Part shown: positions 28,088 through 35,871 of the stretch, one piece after another
Layout of the letters: each line of letters opens with the position of its first letter
How positions within the stretch are numbered: position 1 is the first letter of the stretch
NCBI RefSeq assembly: GCF_048159605.1
Contig: NZ_JBLREB010000002.1
Span: 496,001-560,000, forward strand
Source: Ectobacillus polymachus
Lineage (GTDB): Bacteria > Bacillota > Bacilli > Bacillales > Bacillaceae_G
Direction: 5' to 3'
DNA length: 64,000 nucleotides
Notes under the pieces: model-generated
What the model saw: only the letters and a program-made list of their open reading frames with translations
Told to the model about the DNA's origin: nothing
Database searches by the model: none
Translations under genes and position numbers: made by a program

Positions 28088-29767
28088 ATGGAAAAAACAA
28101 AAGATTGGTGGAAAAAAAGTGTTGTTTATCAAATCTATCCAAAAAGCTTTAACGACACAAATGGAGACGGAATAGGTGATATTCAAGGTATAATTGAAAA
28201 GCTAGATTATCTAAAAAATCTTGGAGTTGATGTAATATGGTTATCACCTATTTATGACTCTCCACAAGAAGATAATGGCTATGATATTAGAAACTATAAA
28301 TCTATTTTTGAACAATATGGAACGATGGAAGACTTTGATCAATTATTAATCGAAATGCATCAAAGAGATTTAAAGCTGGTCATGGATCTAGTGGTAAATC
28401 ATACTTCAGATGAGCACTATTGGTTTGTAGAATCAAAGCGCAGTAAGGAAAACCCTTATAGAGATTATTATATTTGGTGTGATGGTAAAGGGAATGGAGA
28501 ACCATTAAACAATTGGGGATCCATTTTCAGTGGATCTGCTTGGCAATATGATGAAGAAACAAAGCAATATTATCTTCACTTATTTGCAACAAAACAACCG
28601 GATTTAAACTGGGAGAATCCAAAATTAAGAGCAGATATTTATGAAATGATGAAATTTTGGTTAGATAAGGGAATCGATGGCTTCCGAATGGATGTAATTA
28701 ACTTCATCTCAAAAGATCCTTTATTTCCTGATGGAGAAGTTAGAGAAGGTCAATTATACGGTGATGGTGGTCCATATTTTGTAAACGGTCCACGAATCCA
28801 TGAGTTTTTAAAAGAAATGAACCGTGAAGTTATTTCACATTATAATGTGATGACTGTTGGTGAAATGCCAGGTGCCTCTCCTGAAGAAACGAAGATTTAT
28901 ACGAATCCAGAGAATAAAGAACTAAATATGGTTTTCACATTCGAACATATGAATTTAGATTGTGAAAATGGTGATAAGTGGGACTTGAAGCCGATTGATT
29001 TAGTTGAATTAAAAAAGAACTTCGAAAAATGGCAAACATCGCTATATGAGGTAGGCTGGAACAGCTTATACTGGAGTAACCATGATCAGCCGCGAATAGT
29101 TTCCCGCTTTGGTAATGATCAAGAGTATCGAGTGAAGTCTGCGAAAATGCTTGCTACATGTTTACACATGATGCAGGGGACACCATACATTTACCAAGGT
29201 GAAGAAATTGGAATGACTAATGTGCATTTTGAAACACTTGATGATTACCGTGATATTGAACTCTTGAATATGTATAAAGAAAAAACATCTTTAGGCTGGT
29301 CACATGAAAGAATAATGGAAGCTATTTATACAAAAGGTAGAGACAACGCACGTACGCCAATACAATGGGATGATTCAGATAATGGGGGTTTTACTACTGG
29401 TACTCCTTGGATTAAAGTCAACCCAAGATATAAAAAAGTAAATGCTAAGGAAGCCTTAGATGATCCAAATTCAATCTATTACTATTATCAACGACTTATA
29501 CAATTAAGAAAAAATAATGAGATCATTACCACTGGCAAATTTGAGCTGATTTTGCAAAATGATAATAATATATTTGCATACAAAAGAATTGGGGAAAAAG
29601 AAACGTTACTGGTACTATGCAATTTCTCTAGTCAATCAATTGAATTACATGATAAAGAGATTTTGGCATCAATAAATAATGCAACCATTTTAATATCGAA
29701 TGAAGAGGACAAAAAAGTACGAAGTTTCTTAGCACCTTATGAATCAGTGGTTTATTCTATAAAATAA
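28088..29767 (+). CDS. GH13 oligo-1,6-glucosidase
   Basis: 559 residues, the usual length for cytoplasmic oligo-1,6-glucosidases. MEKTKDWWKKSVVYQIYPKSF is the standard start. Nucleophile Asp lies in DGFRMDVINF, acid Glu in VGEMPG and the third acid in SNHDQPR. It hydrolyses alpha-1,6 bonds of isomaltose and short branched dextrins, suiting isomaltose released by the GH31 enzymes. GAGGATGT serves as ribosome site. Last gene of the main operon; a hairpin follows about 95 bases downstream. Confidence 0.93.
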   Translation: MEKTKDWWKKSVVYQIYPKSFNDTNGDGIGDIQGIIEKLDYLKNLGVDVIWLSPIYDSPQEDNGYDIRNYKSIFEQYGTMEDFDQLLIEMHQRDLKLVMDLVVNHTSDEHYWFVESKRSKENPYRDYYIWCDGKGNGEPLNNWGSIFSGSAWQYDEETKQYYLHLFATKQPDLNWENPKLRADIYEMMKFWLDKGIDGFRMDVINFISKDPLFPDGEVREGQLYGDGGPYFVNGPRIHEFLKEMNREVISHYNVMTVGEMPGASPEETKIYTNPENKELNMVFTFEHMNLDCENGDKWDLKPIDLVELKKNFEKWQTSLYEVGWNSLYWSNHDQPRIVSRFGNDQEYRVKSAKMLATCLHMMQGTPYIYQGEEIGMTNVHFETLDDYRDIELLNMYKEKTSLGWSHERIMEAIYTKGRDNARTPIQWDDSDNGGFTTGTPWIKVNPRYKKVNAKEALDDPNSIYYYYQRLIQLRKNNEIITTGKFELILQNDNNIFAYKRIGEKETLLVLCNFSSQSIELHDKEILASINNATILISNEEDKKVRSFLAPYESVVYSIK

Positions 29768-29862
29768 ATATTTAGTATACATTCGTATGCAATAGTTTTG
29801 ATATTTTTTCTGTCCACCAATCATTTAATTTAACAAATTTTAAAAACATATTTAACTAATCG

Positions 29863-29894
29863 AATAATTCCCATCTTAGCAGATGGGAATTATT
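29863..29894 (+). terminator. Long perfect hairpin after the GH13 gene
   Basis: AATAATTCCCATCT-tagc-AGATGGGAATTATT, a perfect 14-bp stem. There is no T run beyond TT, so it may end transcription in either direction or protect a 3' end. The remaining 320-base gap holds only the structured element described next. Confidence 0.7.
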
Positions 29895-30007
29895 TGGTGC
29901 TTACATCATTTTCTATTTGGCTTACTTTATGATATTGTTTCCAATCGAGTAGTAGGGAGGTTTACCTAAACCACCACAATTATTTGTTCTACTATAAAAA
30001 TAACCCC

Positions 30008-30071
30008 AAAACTGGTAGCACTTTAGGGTACAGCTCGGTCAAGGAAATACAGGTGGGTCCTTACCAGTTTT
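30008..30071 (+). promoter_or_regulatory. Structured leader element before the ROK kinase
   Basis: AAAACTGGTA (30008-30017) and TACCAGTTTT (30062-30071) are perfect inverted repeats. Inside, AAGGA and TCCTT (about 30041-30061) form a second stem that stacks on the outer one. A short ACCC/GGGT pairing outside is an alternative fold. AAGGAGGT of the kinase begins three bases after the outer stem. It could be a regulatory leader or a 64-bp MITE-like insertion. I do not recognise a known riboswitch class. Confidence 0.5.
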
Positions 30072-30087
30072 ATAAGGAGGTAAAAAG

Positions 30088-31062
30088 ATGAAAAGAAGAT
30101 TATTAATTGGGATAGATTTAGGTGGTACAACCGTAAAATTTGCCATTTTAACTATGAATGGTAATATTCAACTAAAATGGAGTATTGAAACAGATATTGA
30201 AAATGAAGGAAAGAATATCATTCCAAACATTATTGAATCTATTAATCATCGCCTAAACTTATATGGATTATCAGCTAATGATTTCTTAGGTATCGGAATG
30301 GGTTCTCCTGGAATAGTGGATCGTGAAAAAGGGACTGTCATCGGAGCGTATAATTTAAATTGGAGTACATTACAACCAGTAAAAGAACTGATTGAAGCTG
30401 GTACAAGCATTCCATTTTACCTTGATAATGATGCTAATGTAGCTGCATTAGGGGAAAGTTGGAAGGGGGCTGGTGAAGGTGTTGCCAATGTTGCCTTTGT
30501 TACACTTGGTACAGGTGTTGGTGGTGGCATTATAGCAGAAGGAAAATTAATTCATGGTTTTGCTGGATCAGCAGGGGAAATTGGCCATCTTATCGTAGAA
30601 CCTAATGGTTATCAATGTACTTGTGGAAATCAAGGTTGTCTAGAGACAGTAGCAAGTGCAACAGGTGTTGTCCGATTAGCACGAGATTTGTCTGGTGAAT
30701 TTGCTGGTGAATCAGAATTAAAATGGTTAATTGACGATGGACAAGAAGTGACTTCAAAGACAGTATTTGATCTAGCAAAACGAGGAGATAGGCTTGCTAT
30801 CATTATAGTAGATAAATTTTATTATTATTTAGGATTAGCTTGCGGAAATATTGCTAATGTTTTAAACCCTGAAGCAATTGTTATTGGTGGTGGAGTTTCA
30901 GCGGCAGGAGATATGCTGTTAAAGGGAGTAAAAGAATACTTTCATAAGTTTACATTTCCACAAGTAAGAACAAGTACAAAAGTGAAACTAGCTCAGTTAG
31001 GAAATGACGCCGGAGTAATAGGAGCAGCATCGTTAGTTATACACTCAGAAAAAGAAATTTAG
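30088..31062 (+). CDS. ROK-family glucokinase
   Basis: 324 residues, close to GlcK of B. subtilis. N-terminal ATP loop DLGGTTVKFAIL, catalytic Asp in YLDNDANVAALGE near 114, GTGVGGGIIAEG, EIGHLIVEPNGY and the zinc site CTCGNQGCLE. No DNA-binding domain, so it is a kinase rather than a repressor. It would phosphorylate the glucose freed by the three glycosidases. It has its own leader element and downstream terminator, so may be transcribed apart from the main operon. Confidence 0.9.
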   Translation: MKRRLLIGIDLGGTTVKFAILTMNGNIQLKWSIETDIENEGKNIIPNIIESINHRLNLYGLSANDFLGIGMGSPGIVDREKGTVIGAYNLNWSTLQPVKELIEAGTSIPFYLDNDANVAALGESWKGAGEGVANVAFVTLGTGVGGGIIAEGKLIHGFAGSAGEIGHLIVEPNGYQCTCGNQGCLETVASATGVVRLARDLSGEFAGESELKWLIDDGQEVTSKTVFDLAKRGDRLAIIIVDKFYYYLGLACGNIANVLNPEAIVIGGGVSAAGDMLLKGVKEYFHKFTFPQVRTSTKVKLAQLGNDAGVIGAASLVIHSEKEI

Positions 31063-31188
31063 ATTAATTAAAAAATGAAATTTCCACATTAGTCTTTGTA
31101 TTATTTGAAAACAAAGAAATATTTGTATTATATAGAGATAAAGTTACTAAAGGAAAATTGACCGGATTTTCTTTATAATAAATTTTGT

Positions 31189-31258
31189 AAGCATCACTGT
31201 TGCCACCTAGTTAAAGTCTTTTTAGCTATGTGACTATCGGATTGGCAATAATATGCTT
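31189..31258. other. Unexplained nested palindrome
   Basis: AAGCAT (31189-31194) pairs with ATGCTT (31253-31258) and, inside it, GTTGCCA (31199-31205) with TGGCAAT (31243-31249). The centre contains partly self-complementary TAGTTAAAG...TTTTAGCTA. It lies in the 548-base gap between the kinase and arsR, with no ORF. It might be an RNA structure or the end of a vanished insertion element. Confidence 0.4.
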
Positions 31259-31299
31259 CATTATACTTTAGACAAAATTATATTCAATAAAGGGATACA

Positions 31300-31338
31300 A
31301 AAAAAGTTGCTGGTGGAACATTTACCTGTAGCTTTTTT
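31300..31338 (+). terminator. Probable terminator of the kinase gene
   Basis: AAAAAAG-TTGCTGGT pairs imperfectly (G-U allowed) with ACCTGTAG-CTTTTTT; the stem ends in a T run. Confidence 0.6.
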
Positions 31339-31505
31339 AATTTTAGACTTTAGTCTGTTGAGCCAGAAGAAGGTGAAATATTAAACCACCTAAGTCTATA
31401 GTGCATAATTTACATCAAAATTAAATACAATTCATTTTGGTATATAGGTTGATAGCTAAGGTTATCAATCTATATTTCTATTACAAAGACTTAATAATTA
31501 TTTTG

Positions 31506-31554
31506 TTGAAATAAATAGATAAGTGATTTATTATATAAGCAGATGATTATATAA
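31506..31554 (+). promoter_or_regulatory. ars promoter with candidate ArsR operator
   Basis: TTGAAA (31506-31511), 17 bases, TATTAT (31529-31534). Overlapping the -10 box and extending downstream are two identical palindromes TTATATAA (31531-31538 and 31547-31554), 16 bases apart centre to centre. That spacing suits an ArsR-family dimer or pair of dimers. Promoter is a good match; operator is inference. Confidence 0.55.
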
Positions 31555-31610
31555 ATAATGTACATGGAACGATTATAAATAAGTAAATCTATAAATGGAG
31601 GTGTTTTAGC

Positions 31611-31958
31611 ATGGAAAAAACAACAGTAGAATTAGAACGAGCTGCTAACGTTATCAAATTGTTAGGCGATAAAACACGATTAACCATCGTTGCGATTTTA
31701 AAACACCGGGAGTGCTGTGTTTGTGAAATTCAAGAAGTGTTTGATATGAGTCAGCCATCTATCAGTCAGCATCTTCGCAAATTAAAGGATGCAGGGCTGG
31801 TTAAAGAAGATAGAAGAGGTCAGTGGATTTATTACTCACTAAATTCACAAAATGATCTATATGGTCTTATTGAAGATATTTTGGAGCATGTACCAGATCA
31901 AACAGAGAAAATTAAAGTAATAGAAAAAAACAATCCTACACTTCAATGCGGTTGCTAG
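31611..31958 (+). CDS. arsR: ArsR, arsenite-responsive repressor
   Basis: 115 residues with ATGGAGGTG upstream. Winged helix MSQPSISQHLRKLKDAGLV, and Cys 35, 36 and 38 (ECCVCE) on the DNA-recognition-side helix, the classic trivalent As/Sb site. A C-terminal CGC adds two more thiols. Head of arsR-aqp-arsC-arsD-arsA-HesB-like; arsenite binding should release the operon. Confidence 0.94.
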   Translation: MEKTTVELERAANVIKLLGDKTRLTIVAILKHRECCVCEIQEVFDMSQPSISQHLRKLKDAGLVKEDRRGQWIYYSLNSQNDLYGLIEDILEHVPDQTEKIKVIEKNNPTLQCGC

Positions 31959-31986
31959 GGGGTGTGTTCTGTAAGGGGAAAAAACA

Positions 31987-32628
31987 ATGAAAAAAAAGTT
32001 AATCAGTGAATTCTTAGGCACCTATTTTCTTGTTTTTGCCGGGACAGGTGCAGTCGTAATTGATGAAATCACAAAAAGTTTAACACATGTAGGAGTAGCC
32101 ATTACATTTGGGCTGGTAGTCACGGTATTAATTTATACGTTTGGACATTTATCTGGTGCCCATTTTAATCCTGCTGTTACCATTGGTTTTTTAATCCATG
32201 GGGATATAAACAAAAGGGAAACACTTTATTACATTGTTACTCAAATCATTGCAGGAATTGCAGCAAGTGCAACGATATTATGTTTATTTGGCAAGGTTGC
32301 TTCATTAGGGGCTACTTTACCAAGAAGTTCATGGTCACAAGCATTTATATTGGAATTTATACTTACGTTTTTCTTAATGCTTGTTATTTTTGGATCTGCC
32401 ATTCATGGAAAAGCTCAAAAGTCATTTGCAGGAATTGCCATTGGTGCAACAGTAGGTTTAGAAGCTATGTTTGGCGGTCCTATTTCTGGTGCCTCGATGA
32501 ATCCTGCCAGATCAATTGGTCCTGCAATTGTATCAGGTACAACTCAATATTTATGGGTATATATTGTCGCAACGATTTTAGGAGCAAGCTGCGCGGCAAT
32601 TATTTATAAAATACTAGACGAAAAATAA
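31987..32628 (+). CDS. MIP-family aquaglyceroporin of the ars operon
   Basis: 213 residues, six membrane segments and the two half-helix signatures HFNPAVT (about 60) and SMNPARS (about 172), which form the pore. In ars operons such channels (AqpS type) let uncharged As(OH)3 leave the cell down its gradient after arsenate reduction. Here it occupies the place usually held by the ArsB or Acr3 pump, which is missing. Conduction of arsenite is inferred from context; a general water/glycerol channel is the alternative. Confidence 0.9.
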   Translation: MKKKLISEFLGTYFLVFAGTGAVVIDEITKSLTHVGVAITFGLVVTVLIYTFGHLSGAHFNPAVTIGFLIHGDINKRETLYYIVTQIIAGIAASATILCLFGKVASLGATLPRSSWSQAFILEFILTFFLMLVIFGSAIHGKAQKSFAGIAIGATVGLEAMFGGPISGASMNPARSIGPAIVSGTTQYLWVYIVATILGASCAAIIYKILDEK

Positions 32629-32641
32629 AGGAGAAAACATC

Positions 32642-33061
32642 ATGTCTACAAAAAGAATTTACTTCTTATGTACAGGAAACTCATGCCGTAGCCAAATGGC
32701 TGAAGGTTGGGCAAAAAAATATTTAAGTGATGAATGGGAAGTTAAAAGTGCAGGGATTGAAGCTCATGGTTTAAATCCTAACGCTGTAAAAGCGATGAAG
32801 GAAGTAGATATTGATATTTCTAATCAAACGTCTGACATAATTGATCCTGAAATTTTAAACAATGCTGATATGGTTGTAACATTATGTGGAGACGCTGCTG
32901 ATAAATGCCCAATGACTCCCCCACATGTGAAACGTGAACACTGGGGATTTGATGATCCAGCAAAAGCCGAAGGAACCGAAGAAGAAAAATGGACAGTCTT
33001 TCAACGTGTTCGTAATGAAATCGGAGCCCGCATTAAACGTTTCGCTGAAACGGGAGAATAA
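32642..33061 (+). CDS. arsC: ArsC, thioredoxin-coupled arsenate reductase
   Basis: 139 residues, 13 bases after the channel gene. P-loop CTGNSCRSQ with Cys 10, Arg 16, then Cys 82 and Cys 89 (LCGDAADKCP), exactly the S. aureus pI258 pattern. Low-molecular-weight phosphatase fold; reduces arsenate to arsenite with electrons from thioredoxin. All catalytic residues present. Confidence 0.97.
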   Translation: MSTKRIYFLCTGNSCRSQMAEGWAKKYLSDEWEVKSAGIEAHGLNPNAVKAMKEVDIDISNQTSDIIDPEILNNADMVVTLCGDAADKCPMTPPHVKREHWGFDDPAKAEGTEEEKWTVFQRVRNEIGARIKRFAETGE

Positions 33062-33152
33062 TAAACTAAATAACCAAGAGGTTGTCTCTTGGTTTTCTTT
33101 AAACGGAGAGAATAAGCAAATGCTTATTTAATAATATATTGGGGGTATAGAT

Positions 33153-33518
33153 ATGAACAAGGTTGAGATTTTTGATCCTGCGATGTGCTGTTCAACTGGC
33201 GTATGTGGTCCAAGTGTTGATCCAGAATTAACAAGGGTGGCTTCTGCTGTTTATTCATTAAAGAAAAAGGGCTTTACTATTCAACGTTATCAATTAACAA
33301 CAGACCCTGATAAATTTGCGGAGAACAAGGAAATAAATCGTGTTTTTATGGAAAAAGGGCCTGATGCGTTACCTGTTGTCTTAGTAAATGATCAAGTTGT
33401 GAAAGTAGGAAGTTATCCAACAAACGAGGAATTTGCTGAATGGTTTGAGGTAAAGGCTGAAGAGTTAAATGAAAAACCAAAAGCGCGCCTTTCAATCAAT
33501 TTAAAAGATCTGAAATAA
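33153..33518 (+). CDS. arsD: ArsD, arsenite metallochaperone
   Basis: 121 residues. Cys 12, 13 and 18 (MCCSTGVCG) form the canonical three-thiol As(III) site that hands arsenite to ArsA. GGGGGTA lies upstream. The gap of 91 bases after arsC holds no terminator hairpin I can see, so the operon probably continues. arsA starts 20 bases downstream. Confidence 0.96.
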   Translation: MNKVEIFDPAMCCSTGVCGPSVDPELTRVASAVYSLKKKGFTIQRYQLTTDPDKFAENKEINRVFMEKGPDALPVVLVNDQVVKVGSYPTNEEFAEWFEVKAEELNEKPKARLSINLKDLK

Positions 33519-33537
33519 ATTGAAAGAAGGAATAAAC

Positions 33538-35307
33538 ATGTACCCATCATTTAGTCCTAATGATATTAATACGCAGTTTTTGTTCTTAACAGGAAAAGGC
33601 GGAGTAGGAAAAACATCTACAGCTTGTTCCCTTGCCGTGGCATTAGCGGATAATGGAAAAAAGGTTTTGTTGATTAGTACAGATCCGGCTTCCAATCTAC
33701 AAGATGTATTTGGAATTGATTTAAACAGTACTCCAAAATCTGTTCCTACTATTGAAAATCTATTTGTGAGTAATATAGACCCTGAAGCTTCAGCCAAGAC
33801 TTATCGTGAGAAAGTTATAGGGCCTTATCGTGATAAGTTTCCTGAAGCAGTGGTAGCTACGATGGAAGAACAATTATCAGGTGCTTGTACAGTTGAAATT
33901 GCCGCGTTTGATGAATTTACAGGTTTTCTTACCAATAGTGAAATTGTGGATCAATATGACCATATTATTTTTGATACGGCGCCAACAGGACATACATTAC
34001 GACTTTTACAACTACCAACTGCTTGGAATGGATTTTTAGAAGAAAGTACGCACGGTGCATCCTGTTTAGGACCTTTATCTGGATTATCAGAAAAAAAAGC
34101 CCTGTATTCAAGTGCAGTATCTGTCCTTTCTGATCCAGCTAAAACAACTTTAATACTCGTAACAAGACCAGAAGTTTCAGCCCTGTTCGAAGCAAATCGT
34201 GCCTCAATTGAACTGAAAGAGATTGGAATTAAGAACCAAATGCTTATTATAAACGGTCTCCTTCAGAATCATAACGAGGATGATAAAGTATCAACCGCTT
34301 TTTACCGGAGACAGAAGGATGCACTAAACCAGATACCGGAAAATTTAAAGAGGACCAACACGTACTCATTACCATATGTACCCTATTCCTTAACAGGTAT
34401 CGATAATCTTCGACATCTAATTAAACCATACGATTTGGTTTCGACAACTAAGTTGAATAGTGAAAATCAATCAAAAAATCTTCCAGGATTAAAAGATGTC
34501 ATTGATGACTTTTCTGCAAAAGGGACAAAGCTGATTTTTACGATGGGCAAAGGCGGAGTAGGAAAAACAACCGTTGCATCTGCCATCGCGGTTGGTCTTG
34601 TTGAAAAAGGGCATCGGGTTCACTTAACAACAACCGACCCTGCTGCGCACTTAGATTATCAATTTAAATTTGACCATTTGAATCAAAATTTAACCATTAG
34701 CAGTATTAATCCCAAAGTAGAAGTTGAAAAATATAAAGCTGAAGTGATTGCCAAATCAAGTACGGATTTAGATGAAGCGGGTCTCGCTTACTTAAAAGAG
34801 GATTTGGAATCACCGTGTACAGAAGAAATTGCTGTTTTTCAAGCTTTTGCTGAAGTAGTAGCTAAATCAAAAAATGAAATTGTCGTCATTGATACGGCAC
34901 CAACAGGACATACCTTATTATTGTTGGATGCCTCCCAGTCTTATAGTAAAGAAATCGAAAGGTCAACCGGTGATGCCCCGGAAAGTGCAAAAGAATTGCT
35001 GCCGCGTATTCGAAATCCAAAAGAAACAGCGGTTGTCATTGTTACTCTTGCAGAAACAACTCCTGTTTTAGAAGCATCCAGGTTACAAGATGACCTAAGA
35101 CGGGCTGATATTCGTCCACAATGGTGGGTCATTAATCAAAGCTTATCTGCTACGAACACGAACGATCCTATTTTAAAAGGAAAAGCTATGGCAGAAAATG
35201 CATGGATTCAGGAAGTAGATGAAAATCTTGCAGAGAAATGTGCGATTATTCCTTGGTTACATGAAGAAAAGGCTGGATACGAAAAGCTAAAAGATTTCAT
35301 TTATTAA
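33538..35307 (+). CDS. arsA: ArsA, arsenite-stimulated ATPase
   Basis: 589 residues from ATG 33538 (AGAAGGA upstream). Two homologous halves, each with a deviant Walker A GKGGVGKT (about 19-26 and 337-344) and the DTAPTGHT signature. Cysteines in SGACTVE (about 115), GASCLGP (about 175) and ESPCTEE (about 427) match the As(III) site of E. coli ArsA. Normally it energises ArsB or Acr3; neither is in this window. Intact. Confidence 0.96.
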   Translation: MYPSFSPNDINTQFLFLTGKGGVGKTSTACSLAVALADNGKKVLLISTDPASNLQDVFGIDLNSTPKSVPTIENLFVSNIDPEASAKTYREKVIGPYRDKFPEAVVATMEEQLSGACTVEIAAFDEFTGFLTNSEIVDQYDHIIFDTAPTGHTLRLLQLPTAWNGFLEESTHGASCLGPLSGLSEKKALYSSAVSVLSDPAKTTLILVTRPEVSALFEANRASIELKEIGIKNQMLIINGLLQNHNEDDKVSTAFYRRQKDALNQIPENLKRTNTYSLPYVPYSLTGIDNLRHLIKPYDLVSTTKLNSENQSKNLPGLKDVIDDFSAKGTKLIFTMGKGGVGKTTVASAIAVGLVEKGHRVHLTTTDPAAHLDYQFKFDHLNQNLTISSINPKVEVEKYKAEVIAKSSTDLDEAGLAYLKEDLESPCTEEIAVFQAFAEVVAKSKNEIVVIDTAPTGHTLLLLDASQSYSKEIERSTGDAPESAKELLPRIRNPKETAVVIVTLAETTPVLEASRLQDDLRRADIRPQWWVINQSLSATNTNDPILKGKAMAENAWIQEVDENLAEKCAIIPWLHEEKAGYEKLKDFIY

Positions 35308-35339
35308 TGTTGAAGCAAGATGAATAGGAGGAAATGAAA

Positions 35340-35615
35340 ATGAAAATTACAGATGAAGCAAAAGAATTGTTAGAAAATGTACTAAGTGAAAAGGGAGCAG
35401 AAGGAGTTCGGTTATTTACCGTTGCTGGTTGCTGCGGACCTCAATTTGCGTTATCTTTAGATGCACCGCAGGAATCTGATACTGTTAAAACGATTAACGG
35501 AATTAAAGTAGCGTTCGATTCACAAATTACTGGGACTGAAGAATTAACGTTGGATAAGGAAAAAAATCAAGATGGCGAAGGATTAGTTTTATTAGGTGCA
35601 AGTAGCTGTTGTTGA
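35340..35615 (+). CDS. HesB/IscA-like small protein with terminal Cys pairs
   Basis: 91 residues from ATG 35340, eight bases after AGGAGG (ATG 35334 is too close). The fold resembles HesB/IscA (MKITDEAKELLENVL, VRLFTV, GIKVAFDS). The Cys pattern differs: GCCGPQ near 31 and a C-terminal SSCC, rather than the C...CxC of IscA. Proteins of this kind are often encoded at the end of Bacillus ars operons and are sometimes described as a CC or selenocysteine-motif family (recalled). It may bind thiophilic metalloid; function unknown. Confidence 0.8.
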   Translation: MKITDEAKELLENVLSEKGAEGVRLFTVAGCCGPQFALSLDAPQESDTVKTINGIKVAFDSQITGTEELTLDKEKNQDGEGLVLLGASSCC

Positions 35616-35635
35616 GAATAATATTTGACTGGAAG

Positions 35636-35671
35636 ACAGACCTATTCATATTTGTGAATAGGTCTGTTTTT
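35636..35671 (+). terminator. Terminator of the ars operon
   Basis: ACAGACCTATTCA and TGAATAGGTCTGT, a perfect 13-bp stem with TTTTT. Confidence 0.96.
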
Positions 35672-35830
35672 ATTGGTTAAAACTTAACGAATACTAAAAG
35701 GAACTATATGAAGAGACGTTTCGTATGCTTTCCTTCTGTGAAAAAACATAAAAACATACTTAGTGATGAAAGCACGACAATTGTATCTTTCAATCCCCTT
35801 TGTGATTTTGAAGCTCGGTATTATCTATTT

Positions 35831-35861
35831 GTCGCCAGGCCCTAAATCAAAGCCTGGCGAC
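35831..35861 (-). terminator. Probable terminator of dcuB-aspA
   Basis: GTCGCCAGGC (35831-35840) and GCCTGGCGAC (35852-35861), a perfect 10-bp stem just after the aspA stop. The minus-strand T run is weak, so it may work as a bidirectional stop. Confidence 0.7.
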
Positions 35862-35871
35862 TACTTTCTAC

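Noticed and set aside
30008..30071. T-box or known sugar/metabolite riboswitch
   Set aside because: No T-box GGTGG sequence in the right context, no specifier loop, and no match to class cores I know; kept only as an unknown structure.
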